From positions 1-24,373 of the forward strand of contig JALNYH010000027.1 in NCBI GenBank assembly GCA_023229945.1: DNA of 24,373 nt, given 5' to 3'. The number at the start of each line of letters is the position of its first letter. The stretch's first letter is position 1. The notes under the pieces were generated by a model that saw only the letters and a program-made list of their open reading frames with translations, ran no database searches and was not told the DNA's origin. The DNA comes from Arcobacteraceae bacterium. Lineage in GTDB: Bacteria > Campylobacterota > Campylobacteria > Campylobacterales > Arcobacteraceae. Shown piece after piece: positions 14,839 through 22,272 of this stretch. The translations under genes and the position numbers were made by a program.

Positions 14839-16323
14839 TTGGAATCAAAAATAAACAGAATAACAGACATACTCCGCAGAGATGATGGTATCAGCGGTGC
14901 GATGCACTACACGGAGCAAATATCTTGGGTGCTTTTTCTTAAATTTCTCAATGACCTAGAAGATACCAAAAACGAAGATGCCGAACTTGATGGGGTGGTT
15001 TATAACTTTGTTTTGGATGAGAAGTATCGTTGGCATAAATGGGCGGTGCTTAAAGTAGATGGCAAAAAAGATGTCATCAACTCCAAAAGTGGCGATGATT
15101 TGCTTGATTTTGTAAACAAAGAGCTATTTCCTTATCTCAAATCTTTCAAAAACATCACCGAAAATCCAAAATCTATCAAGTACAAAATTGGGGCGATATT
15201 TGAATTTTTGGACAATCGTATAGCAAATGGTCACACACTTAGAGAGGTGCTTGATATCATCGATGAGATGGATTTTCACAACCAATCAGACCTTTTTCAA
15301 CTTTCCCTCATCTATGAAAAACTTCTCAAAGATATGGGGAGTGATGGGGGCAATAGTGGGGAGTTTTATACCCCTCGACCACTTATCAAAGTGATAACAG
15401 ATGTGATCGATCCCAAAATCGGCGAGAAGATTTACGACCCAGCGGTGGGGAGTTGTGGGTTTCTTATCGAAGCTTACAATCATATCCGATATGAAGATGT
15501 AGAGCAAAACAAACAAAGAGAATTATCAACTGAACAGCTAAGATTTCTCAATGAAGATACATTTTTTGGAAATGAAAAAACTCCACTCTCTTATGTGATG
15601 GGTGTGATGAATATGATACTTCACGGAGTAGAATCCCCAAATATCGCTAAAACAAATACCCTTACTCGTGATATACGAGGGCTAGAGGAGAAAGATAGAT
15701 ATGATTGTATCTTGGCAAATCCACCATTTGGCGGAAAAGAGAAAGAGCAAATCCAACAAAACTTCCCAATTAAGTCAAATGCAACCGAACTTCTGTTTTT
15801 ACAACATATGATGAATAGTTTGAAGCTTCAAGGTCGTTGTGGTGTTGTCATTCCAGAGGGTGTACTTTTTCAAACAAACAATGCTTTTGCTAGTGTCAAA
15901 AAAGATTTATTAGAGCGATTTAATGTACATACTATTCTAAGCTTACCGAGTGGAGTATTTTTGCCTTATAGTGCGGTGAAGACAAATGTGGTGTTTTTTG
16001 ATAGAGTGGGAAGTACGCAGGATATCTACTACTATGAGGTCAATCCACCTTATAAACTCACCAAAAATAAACCGATAAATATTGACCACTTCAAAGAGTT
16101 TTTGGATAGTTGGAAAGATAGAAAAATCACTCCAAATTCTTGGATAGTGAATGTATCTGATATAAAAGAGTATGACATCAGTGCCAAAAATCCAAATAAA
16201 AATGATGAAATAGAACACAAAAGCCCAATAGAATTGGTAGAAAATATCAAACTAAACAATGCTGAAATCAATGATTTGATGGATGAGATAGAAGTAATAT
16301 TGATTGGGAAAGAGATTGATTAA
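14839..16323 (+). CDS. hsdM: Type I restriction-modification DNA methyltransferase (M) subunit
   Basis: HsdM methylates adenine N6 in the site chosen by HsdS. The 494-residue protein has an N-terminal helical HsdM_N domain (about 5-140: LRRDDGISGAMHYTEQISWVLFLKFLNDLE). Next comes GEFYTPRPLIKVITD, then SAM-binding motif I YDPAVGSCGFLIEA (about 197). The catalytic motif IV NPPF is at 294-297 (ANPPFGGKEKE). The start is TTG 14839, with AAAAGGA (14825-14830) 8 nt upstream and no better ATG nearby. It follows the helicase gene by 17 nt with no room for a separate promoter, so its expression is tied to the genes before it. A structured 83-bp gap separates it from hsdS. Confidence 0.96.
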   Translation: MESKINRITDILRRDDGISGAMHYTEQISWVLFLKFLNDLEDTKNEDAELDGVVYNFVLDEKYRWHKWAVLKVDGKKDVINSKSGDDLLDFVNKELFPYLKSFKNITENPKSIKYKIGAIFEFLDNRIANGHTLREVLDIIDEMDFHNQSDLFQLSLIYEKLLKDMGSDGGNSGEFYTPRPLIKVITDVIDPKIGEKIYDPAVGSCGFLIEAYNHIRYEDVEQNKQRELSTEQLRFLNEDTFFGNEKTPLSYVMGVMNMILHGVESPNIAKTNTLTRDIRGLEEKDRYDCILANPPFGGKEKEQIQQNFPIKSNATELLFLQHMMNSLKLQGRCGVVIPEGVLFQTNNAFASVKKDLLERFNVHTILSLPSGVFLPYSAVKTNVVFFDRVGSTQDIYYYEVNPPYKLTKNKPINIDHFKEFLDSWKDRKITPNSWIVNVSDIKEYDISAKNPNKNDEIEHKSPIELVENIKLNNAEINDLMDEIEVILIGKEID

Positions 16324-16324
16324 A

Positions 16325-16369
16325 ATACAGAACCCCCAGCTGTATCTCAAGTATACAGGCTTACGGGGG
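16325..16369 (+). other. Strong bulged hairpin with a competing alternative stem between hsdM and hsdS
   Basis: CCCCCAGCTGTAT (16333-16345) pairs with 16353-16369 over 13 bp, with bulges at G58 and at TAC 16362-16364; the base is CCCCC/GGGGG and the loop 7 nt. A second copy of ATACAG (16325-16330) can pair with the same CTGTAT (16340-16345), so two stems exclude each other. No T-run follows on either strand, so it is not a standard terminator. G/C-richness is striking in this A/T-rich region. Its role is unknown. Confidence 0.75.
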
Positions 16370-16377
16370 AATTTCGA

Positions 16378-16383
16378 TATAAT
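16378..16383 (+). promoter_or_regulatory. Possible -10 element of hsdS
   Basis: TATAAT lies 9 bp after the hsdM-hsdS hairpin and 23 bp before the hsdS ATG, with TTTAAGGT as ribosome site. It could give hsdS a separate transcript. The preceding ATTTCGA resembles the T-rich lead-in of other promoters here only weakly. Confidence 0.35.
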
Positions 16384-16406
16384 TATAACAAATTTAAGGT
16401 TAAATA

Positions 16407-17633
16407 ATGGCTGAATTGTATCAATTACCTGATGGGTGGGAGTGGAAAACTATTGATGAATTTGCAACGATTAAAAGTGGTAAAAGAGTACCAAAAGGTA
16501 AAAAATTATTAGATGATGTAACTCCTTATCCATACATTAGAGTAACAGATTTTGCAGATAATGGTACTGTTGATACATTAGATATTAAATATATAAGTGA
16601 AGATATATATCAACAAATAAAAAATTATACAATCACAGATGAAGATATATATATTAGTGTAGCTGGTACAATAGGAAAAACAGGGATTATTCCATCAGAA
16701 TTAAATAGAGCAAATTTAACTGAAAATGCAGTAAAGATTGTATTTGACAATAGTAAATATGATAAGAACTTTATATTTAATTTTACAAATTCTATTACTT
16801 TTATGGAGCAAATAGGATTAGCAACAAAAACAGTAGCAATGCCAAAACTAGCTATAAAAAGATTGAAAGAAGTTTTTATCCCTCTCCCACCACTTGAAGA
16901 ACAAAAAAGAATCGTATCAAAACTAGATACTCTTTTTGAAAAAATAGACAAATCAATATCTCTTCATCAAAAAAACATAGATGAAGCCAATGTTTTTATG
17001 GCAAGTGTTTTAAATGATGTATTTGTGGAGTTGGAAGAGAAGTATGAAAGAAGAACAGTTTTTGATTTATGTACTAAAATCACAGATGGCACACATGCTA
17101 CTCCCAAATATATTGATAGTGGTGTTCCTTTTTTAAGTGTAAAGAATATATCCCAAGGAATTATCAGTTTTGATGATACAAAATATGTATCAGAAGAAGA
17201 ACATTTAACACTTTCAAAAAGGTGTAATGTAGAAAGAGATGATATTCTTTATACCAAAGTTGGAACAACTGGAATAGCAAAAGTAGTTGATACTGATATA
17301 GAATTTAGTATATTTGTAAGTATCGCATTATTGAAACCAAAAAAAGATTTAATTTCTAGTATGTACTTTCAACACATATTAAATTCGCCAAATTGCTATA
17401 AACAATCGCAAAACAGAACGAGAGGTGTTGCAAATAGAAATTTAGTTTTAAATGATATTAAGCAAATAAATTTTCCACTCCCACCCATCCAAACACAACA
17501 AAAAGTAGTAGCCTACCTAGATGAAATCTCACAAAAGATAGAGATTCTGAAAAAAGCTCAGAATGACAAAATGCAAAGTCTTAAATCATTAAAAGCTTCT
17601 ATATTGGACAAAGCTTTCAGGGGAGAAATATAG
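16407..17633 (+). CDS. hsdS: Type I restriction enzyme specificity (S) subunit
   Basis: HsdS sets the bipartite DNA recognition sequence. The 408-residue protein has two target-recognition domains: TRD1 about 8-155 (start LPDGWEWKTIDEFATIKSGK) and TRD2 about 212-350 (KITDGTHATPKYIDSGVPFL). Each is followed by a conserved helical spacer. The first spacer begins IPLPPLEEQKRIVSKLD and the second FPLPPIQTQQKVVAYLD, then a coiled coil to the C-terminus (SILDKAFRGEI). It is full length, and no second hsdS or inverted repeats for shuffling were seen. The recognised sequence cannot be read from the protein. ATG 16407 follows AAGGT. It is last in the defence cluster. Confidence 0.96.
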   Translation: MAELYQLPDGWEWKTIDEFATIKSGKRVPKGKKLLDDVTPYPYIRVTDFADNGTVDTLDIKYISEDIYQQIKNYTITDEDIYISVAGTIGKTGIIPSELNRANLTENAVKIVFDNSKYDKNFIFNFTNSITFMEQIGLATKTVAMPKLAIKRLKEVFIPLPPLEEQKRIVSKLDTLFEKIDKSISLHQKNIDEANVFMASVLNDVFVELEEKYERRTVFDLCTKITDGTHATPKYIDSGVPFLSVKNISQGIISFDDTKYVSEEEHLTLSKRCNVERDDILYTKVGTTGIAKVVDTDIEFSIFVSIALLKPKKDLISSMYFQHILNSPNCYKQSQNRTRGVANRNLVLNDIKQINFPLPPIQTQQKVVAYLDEISQKIEILKKAQNDKMQSLKSLKASILDKAFRGEI

Positions 17634-17649
17634 CAAATAAATAGTTTGC
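17633..17649 (+). terminator. Weak hairpin after hsdS, possible terminator
   Basis: GCAAA (17633-17637) pairs with TTTGC (17645-17649) immediately after the hsdS stop, followed by TTATTTCTCTT. The stem is only 5 bp and the T-run is interrupted, so this is a tentative end for the defence operon. Confidence 0.25.
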
Positions 17650-17660
17650 TTATTTCTCTT

Positions 17661-17716
17661 CACAACTCACAATTTACGATTCACAATTCACGACTAACTA
17701 TTAATTGAGAATTAAT
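17661..17716. repeat. Degenerate heptanucleotide array after hsdS
   Basis: The sequence splits cleanly into 7-nt units: CACAACT, CACAATT, TACGATT, CACAATT, CACGACT, then AACTATT, AATTGAG and AATTAAT, which fade away. The first five units (to 17695) are clear. The unit differs from those of the arrays at 2486 and 7367, but the period is the same. Confidence 0.75.
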
Positions 17717-17727
17717 CTACTTTTTGG

Positions 17728-17733
17728 TAAAAT
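17728..17733 (+). promoter_or_regulatory. Probable -10 element of ilvC
   Basis: TAAAAT at 17728-17733 follows TTTTTGG, the same arrangement as the promoter at 4503. AAAAGGT lies about 6 nt before the ilvC ATG. Confidence 0.5.
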
Positions 17734-17760
17734 CTCAAAAATTTATACAAAAGGTAAAAT

Positions 17761-18783
17761 ATGAGCTTAAATGTTTACTACGATAAAGATTGTAATATAG
17801 ATATAATCAAAAGCAAAAAAGTTGCGATGATAGGATTTGGAAGTCAGGGTCACGCACACGCTGAAAACTTAAGAGATAGCGGTGTAGATGTTTGTATAGG
17901 ACTTAGAAAAGATGGAAGTAGTTGGGCGAAAGCTGCTGCTAAAGGTTTTGAAGTTTTAACTGTTGCTGAAGCAACTGCAAAAGCTGATGTGGTAATGATT
18001 TTATTACCAGATGAGTCTCAAGGTGATATTTATACAAATGAAATCGCACCAAATCTTAAAAGTGGGGCTACTATAGCATTTGGACATGGTTTCAATATCC
18101 TTTATGGAAGAATAGTTCCTGCAAAAGATATCAATGTAACAATGATTGCTCCAAAAGCACCAGGTCATACAGTAAGAAGTGAATTTGTAAAAGGTGGTGG
18201 TATTCCTGACCTTATCGCTATTCACCAAGACCCAAGTGGTACAACAAAAGAACTAGCACTTTCTTATGCATCAGCAATAGGTGGAGGAAGAACTGGTATT
18301 ATTGAGACAACTTTCAAAGATGAGACTGAAACTGACCTTTTTGGTGAGCAAGCTGTTCTTTGTGGTGGTGTAACTGCACTTGTTCAAGCTGGATTTGAAA
18401 CTCTAACAGAAGCTGGTTATCCACCAGAAATGGCATACTTTGAGTGTCTTCACGAGTTAAAACTAATCGTTGATTTGATGTTCCAAGGTGGAATAGCTGA
18501 TATGAGATATTCTATATCAAATACTGCAGAGTATGGTGATATGGTAAGTGGACCAAGAGTTGTAAATGCTGAGTCTAAAAAAGCTATGAAAGAAATCTTA
18601 ACAGAAATCCAAAATGGTAAATTTGCTAAAGATTTCATCTTAGAGGGAATGACTGGATATCCAAGAATGACAGCTGAGAGAGCAATCGTGAGAAATCACC
18701 CACTAGAAGTAACTGGTAGAAAACTAAGAGCTATGATGCCTTGGATTGCTGCTAATAAAATAGTAGATCAAGATAAAAACTAA
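17761..18783 (+). CDS. ilvC: Ketol-acid reductoisomerase (NADP+)
   Basis: IlvC carries out the isomerisation and NADPH-dependent reduction of acetohydroxy acids, the second common step of valine, isoleucine and leucine synthesis. The 340-residue length is that of the class I (short) enzyme. The N-terminal Rossmann fold has GFGSQGHAHAENLRDSG (about 22-38). The knotted C-terminal domain has the metal-binding DETETDLFGEQAVLCGG (Asp and Glu near 189-193) and the second conserved Glu in YFECLHELKLIVDLM (about 225-230). ATG 17761 follows AAAAGGT, and TAAAAT lies about 30 nt upstream. It is followed by a strong hairpin and then the deacetylase gene, an order recalled from C. jejuni. Confidence 0.97.
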   Translation: MSLNVYYDKDCNIDIIKSKKVAMIGFGSQGHAHAENLRDSGVDVCIGLRKDGSSWAKAAAKGFEVLTVAEATAKADVVMILLPDESQGDIYTNEIAPNLKSGATIAFGHGFNILYGRIVPAKDINVTMIAPKAPGHTVRSEFVKGGGIPDLIAIHQDPSGTTKELALSYASAIGGGRTGIIETTFKDETETDLFGEQAVLCGGVTALVQAGFETLTEAGYPPEMAYFECLHELKLIVDLMFQGGIADMRYSISNTAEYGDMVSGPRVVNAESKKAMKEILTEIQNGKFAKDFILEGMTGYPRMTAERAIVRNHPLEVTGRKLRAMMPWIAANKIVDQDKN

Positions 18784-18791
18784 TCTGATTG

Positions 18792-18817
18792 AGAATATAG
18801 GCTGAAGCCTATATTCT
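18792..18817 (+). terminator. Perfect 12-bp hairpin after ilvC
   Basis: AGAATATAGGCT (18792-18803) and AGCCTATATTCT (18806-18817) are exact reverse complements separated by GA. The sequence lies 8 bp after the ilvC stop. Only TTAAAC follows, not a real T-run, so it may be a partial terminator or an mRNA 3'-end stabiliser allowing some read-through to the next gene. Confidence 0.5.
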
Positions 18818-18838
18818 TAAACTTCCCTATGAGAATAT

Positions 18839-19945
18839 ATGTCAACAATTAAGCCAAAAAGAAATACTAATACTTCAAACAAACCAAAGATAACAAGAAA
18901 AAAAATAAAAAATAACGAAAATAAAATACAATATATTTTAATATTTATAATAATATTTTTAACATCTATTATTATCTCTTTTGGAGCTTATATATATCTG
19001 ACTTCACAAGATACACCTACCCAAACAAAGCAATTGCCTCAAAAAGATAATATTCAACAACAAGTCGAACAAAAAGTTTCTAAAGAATATAAACAAGATA
19101 TTTTAGATCAAAAAATTGAAGATATCAAAGAAAAATTGAAAACTAAACAAGAAATCGAACCTGTAATAGTAGAATCAATAGAAAATGAAACTATAATTGA
19201 TGAACTACCAAAACATGAACAATATAGTACAGATTATAAAGATACACCAGAAACTGTAGTTGTAATTGAGCCAAAAAAACCTATCATTAAAGGTGTTAAA
19301 CCAAAGTTAGCTATTGTTATAGATGATGTTGTTTATGAATCTCAAGTGAAGGCTTTGAAAAGTCTTGGATATCCTATTAATATGTCCTTTCTACCACCAA
19401 CACCAGATCATCCAAATTCATCAATTATTGCAAAATCTGTAAGCAAATATATGATTCACCTTCCTTTAGAAGCTATGACTTTTTCTAAAGAAGAGGAAAA
19501 TACTCTTCATATGGGTGATAATATAACAAAAATTGATGAAAGAATACAAGAGTTAAAAAAATATTATCCAAAAGCAAAATATATCAATAATCATACTGGA
19601 AGTAGATTTACAAGTGATGAAGAATCAATGGACAAATTGATGTTTGTATTGAAAAAACATAATTTAATTTTCCTAGATAGTAAAACTACTGCAAAAACAG
19701 TAGCACATAAATATGCAAAAATTCACAAAGTTCCGTTTCTCTCTCGAGATGTGTTTTTGGATAATGTCCAAGAGTTTGATTATATTCAAAAGCAGTTAAA
19801 ACATGCTATTACATTAGCCAAACAAAGAGGATATTCTATAATTATTGGTCATCCTTATAGAGCTACTATTGAAGTTTTAAAGGCTTCAGCTCATCTCCTT
19901 AAAGATGTAGAAGTCGTATATATTGACGAGTTGCCTTTGTTATGA
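18839..19945 (+). CDS. Divergent polysaccharide deacetylase family protein, membrane-anchored
   Basis: The 368-residue protein has a basic cytoplasmic N-terminus (1-30), one membrane helix (about 31-53), a charged, probably extended stretch (55-150), and a periplasmic domain of the divergent polysaccharide deacetylase type (PF04748) from about 155. Markers are PKLAIVIDDV with the Asp pair, YPINMSFLPPTPDHPN, YMIHLPLEAM, NNHTGSRFTSDEESM and IIIGHPYRATIEVL. Asp, His and His match the metal-site positions of the deacetylase fold. Activity has not been shown for most members; a cell-wall or envelope glycan substrate is the usual guess. The ribosome site is weak (GAGAA). The 3' end overlaps dprA by 4 nt, the same pairing recalled in C. 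jejuni. Confidence 0.88.
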   Translation: MSTIKPKRNTNTSNKPKITRKKIKNNENKIQYILIFIIIFLTSIIISFGAYIYLTSQDTPTQTKQLPQKDNIQQQVEQKVSKEYKQDILDQKIEDIKEKLKTKQEIEPVIVESIENETIIDELPKHEQYSTDYKDTPETVVVIEPKKPIIKGVKPKLAIVIDDVVYESQVKALKSLGYPINMSFLPPTPDHPNSSIIAKSVSKYMIHLPLEAMTFSKEEENTLHMGDNITKIDERIQELKKYYPKAKYINNHTGSRFTSDEESMDKLMFVLKKHNLIFLDSKTTAKTVAHKYAKIHKVPFLSRDVFLDNVQEFDYIQKQLKHAITLAKQRGYSIIIGHPYRATIEVLKASAHLLKDVEVVYIDELPLL

Positions 19946-20694
19946 TATCTCAAACTTATATAGAACAAATTCAAAAAGAACTTTTTTATATAGGTAATTT
20001 AGAACTTTTAAAATCAAGAAAAGTTTCTATTGTAGGGACACGAAAACCAAATGTATATACACAAACTAAGACTAAAACCTTGGCTTCAAAGCTTTCTATG
20101 GCTGGTGTATGTATCGTAAGTGGTGGTGCTATGGGTGTGGATGCTATTGCACATAGTAGCGCGGGAGTAGATAATACTATATCAGTAGTTGCAAATGGGC
20201 TTGATATTAGATATCCTAGTGTAAATAAAAAACTAATAGAACAAATTGAAAATAATGGGCTTATGTTATCATCTTTTGAAGTAGGGCATATTGCAAGAAA
20301 CTATAATTTTGTTCAAAGAAATGAGATAGTTGTAGCTCTTGGTGAAGTCTTGGTAGTTGCACAAGCAGATATTGATAGTGGAAGTATGAGAAGTGTTGAA
20401 TTTGCATTAAAAGAGGGCAAGGAAATTTATGTTCTTCCTCATAGGCTTGATGATAGTGAAGGTACAAATACCTTACTCAAAAATGGCTTGGCAAAAGCTA
20501 TATATGATATTGATGATTTTGTAGGGATGTTTGGAAATGTAGCTTTGAGTCATGTTCAAGATGAGTTTTTGGACTATTGTAAAACAAATCCTACTTATGA
20601 TGATGCTGTATGTAAATTTGGCTCAAAAGTATTTGAGTATGAGTTGTTGGGAAAAATTGAAGTTAAAAATGGAATTATCACTAAAATAGGTTAG
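19942..20694 (+). CDS. dprA: DNA-processing protein DprA (Smf)
   Basis: DprA binds incoming single-stranded DNA during natural transformation and loads RecA on it. The 250-residue protein is essentially one Rossmann-like DprA domain: VSIVGTRKPNVYTQTKTK (about 28-45), then IVSGGAMGVDAIAHSSA (about 58-74), VVANGLDIRYPSVNKKL, and RNEIVVALGEVLVVAQADIDSGSM. It lacks the N-terminal SAM-like domain of longer homologues, as usual in Campylobacterota. A short C-terminal tail (about 200-250) may be a reduced winged helix. The ATG overlaps the deacetylase stop (ATGA), so translation is coupled. It suggests natural competence in this organism. Confidence 0.95.
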   Translation: MISQTYIEQIQKELFYIGNLELLKSRKVSIVGTRKPNVYTQTKTKTLASKLSMAGVCIVSGGAMGVDAIAHSSAGVDNTISVVANGLDIRYPSVNKKLIEQIENNGLMLSSFEVGHIARNYNFVQRNEIVVALGEVLVVAQADIDSGSMRSVEFALKEGKEIYVLPHRLDDSEGTNTLLKNGLAKAIYDIDDFVGMFGNVALSHVQDEFLDYCKTNPTYDDAVCKFGSKVFEYELLGKIEVKNGIITKIG

Positions 20695-20713
20695 GCACTT
20701 ATACTCCCTAAGT

Positions 20714-20735
20714 AAAAATAATAAGATATTTTTTT
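20714..20735 (+). terminator. A/T-only hairpin with T-run after dprA
   Basis: AAAAATA (20714-20720) pairs with TATTTTT (20727-20733) around a 6-nt loop and runs into further T. It sits between the convergent dprA and response-regulator genes. The stem has no G/C pair, so termination strength is doubtful. Confidence 0.3.
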
Positions 20736-20751
20736 GAAACTGAACTAGTGA

Positions 20752-22005
20752 TTATTTATGATTGTAGTGTTGTTGATAAAATTTTAGCATTTTATTTAGC
20801 TCAGTAATAGTAGTATCTTTATTATATAAATTTTGTTGTAAAATATCATATTTATGCTGATACATTTCAAGTCTTTTTTTTAGACCATAAATAATATTAT
20901 CTCTATTTTGTATAGTATGTTCTAAATCTTTTATATTAACAATTGAATATAATTGTAGCTGTTCTTTAAGATATTGAATGGTTTTTGAAGATTCTGAAAC
21001 TTTATGTTTTAATATTTGTATTTTCTTTTTTTCTATATTTAATTGTTCGTAAAAAAAGTTAGGATTTTCTGTTTGATTGATTTTTTTTTGCAAGATATGA
21101 ACTTGATTATTGAGTTTAGCAATAGAAGATTCATAAAGAGCCAGAGAATTTTTATACTGAACAATACTTTGAATGACTTTTTGTTTGAAAACCCGTTTTT
21201 CTGTTTCTGCTTCTGTAGTGATAAATCTTACCGCAAGATAACCTTTTAAAATAGTATTTTCATTATCTTCATATATAGGTGAAATATGAGCATCTACATA
21301 ATAATAATCATCATTTTTGGTTTTATTTTTTATTTTACCTCTCCATGAATTACCACTTTTTATAGTACCCCAAATATCCTCAAATATTTCTTTTGGCATA
21401 TCTGGATGTCTAATGATACTATGAGGTTGCCCTATTAACTCTTCTTTTGAATAGCCACTAATTTCACAAAAACTATCATTCGCATAAGTAATAATACCTC
21501 TATCATCTGTTTCTGATATTAATGCAATATGGTCAATTATATCTATGTATTGTCTAAACTTTTGAGATGGTATAGATAAGTTCATAATTCTTTGTTGTTT
21601 ATATTCTTTTTCAAATATTTCTTCAATATTTTGCATTAAATCTGGAATATGTATAGGTTTTACAACATATCTTGAAACACCTAGTTTAATTGCTTCTAGC
21701 ATATATTCAGACTCGTTATATGCTGTTAAAAATATACAAGGTACATCCTCATTCATTTTTCTTATATCTGATAACATATTGAGACCATTTTTGATTGGCA
21801 TATTGATATCTGATATTATAAGGTGGATATCTTCACCATTTTTTATGGACTCATTGTATTTATTATATCCATCTTGCCCATCAATACTTACTATGATTTT
21901 ATTGAAAAATTTTTCTAATACAGATACTAGAGTATCCCTTGTAGAAAAATCATCTTCAACATATAAGGCATTGCAATTTTTAATATAATCTAATCTTTCC
22001 CCCAT
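20752..22005 (-). CDS. Response regulator with Aer-like PAS domain and long coiled coil
   Basis: The 417-residue protein begins with a receiver domain (about 8-130): acidic pair in YVEDDF (17-19), phospho-acceptor Asp 66 in LIISDINMP, Thr 94 in FLTAY, and Lys 116 in VVKPI. A PAS domain follows (about 155-265) with NDSFCEISGYSKEELIGQP and IIRHPDMPKEIFEDIW, the signature of Aer-type PAS domains that can hold FAD and sense redox or oxygen. The rest (about 275-412) is a long coiled coil with no recognised output: no DNA-binding, GGDEF, EAL or kinase domain. It may act through protein contacts. It is an orphan; the histidine kinase at 5303-7369 is a possible but distant partner. ATG 22003-22005 lies after a 267-bp gap. 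Confidence 0.88.
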   Translation of the reverse strand: MGERLDYIKNCNALYVEDDFSTRDTLVSVLEKFFNKIIVSIDGQDGYNKYNESIKNGEDIHLIISDINMPIKNGLNMLSDIRKMNEDVPCIFLTAYNESEYMLEAIKLGVSRYVVKPIHIPDLMQNIEEIFEKEYKQQRIMNLSIPSQKFRQYIDIIDHIALISETDDRGIITYANDSFCEISGYSKEELIGQPHSIIRHPDMPKEIFEDIWGTIKSGNSWRGKIKNKTKNDDYYYVDAHISPIYEDNENTILKGYLAVRFITTEAETEKRVFKQKVIQSIVQYKNSLALYESSIAKLNNQVHILQKKINQTENPNFFYEQLNIEKKKIQILKHKVSESSKTIQYLKEQLQLYSIVNIKDLEHTIQNRDNIIYGLKKRLEMYQHKYDILQQNLYNKDTTITELNKMLKFYQQHYNHK

Positions 22006-22091
22006 AATGTTACCAACTAAATATAATTTAAGATTCTTAAAGTAATGCTAACATAGATAACCTTATAAAAGAATAAAATTAATATATTGAT

Positions 22092-22112
22092 TTGGTCATA
22101 TATTGGTCATAT
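22092..22112 (-). promoter_or_regulatory. Tandem direct repeat upstream of the response-regulator gene
   Basis: TTGGTCATAT occurs at 22092-22101 and again at 22103-22112, spaced exactly 11 bp (one helical turn), about 90-110 bp upstream of the start on the minus strand. This is the spacing of paired activator sites. The whole gap 22006-22272 is otherwise very A/T-rich; I see no gene or clear terminator in it. Confidence 0.45.
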
Positions 22113-22272
22113 TTAAGTATTTAATATTTATAAATTTTTTATCATAATTTACTTATGCTTTATTAAATATAGTTAGTATTTTTATTAGAGACTTAAATAT
22201 GTATAATTTGAGGATTTTTTATTTAGAATTAAGGAAATAAAATATAGTTTGATAATCTTTGAGGTATTTATT

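Noticed and set aside
16325..16369. Rho-independent terminator after hsdM
   Set aside because: The stem is strong, but no T-run follows on either strand and hsdS, which must be made with hsdM, lies just downstream.
4474..17760. Integrative element with att sites or a tRNA target
   Set aside because: No integrase, transposase, tRNA or long flanking direct repeat could be found at the borders.
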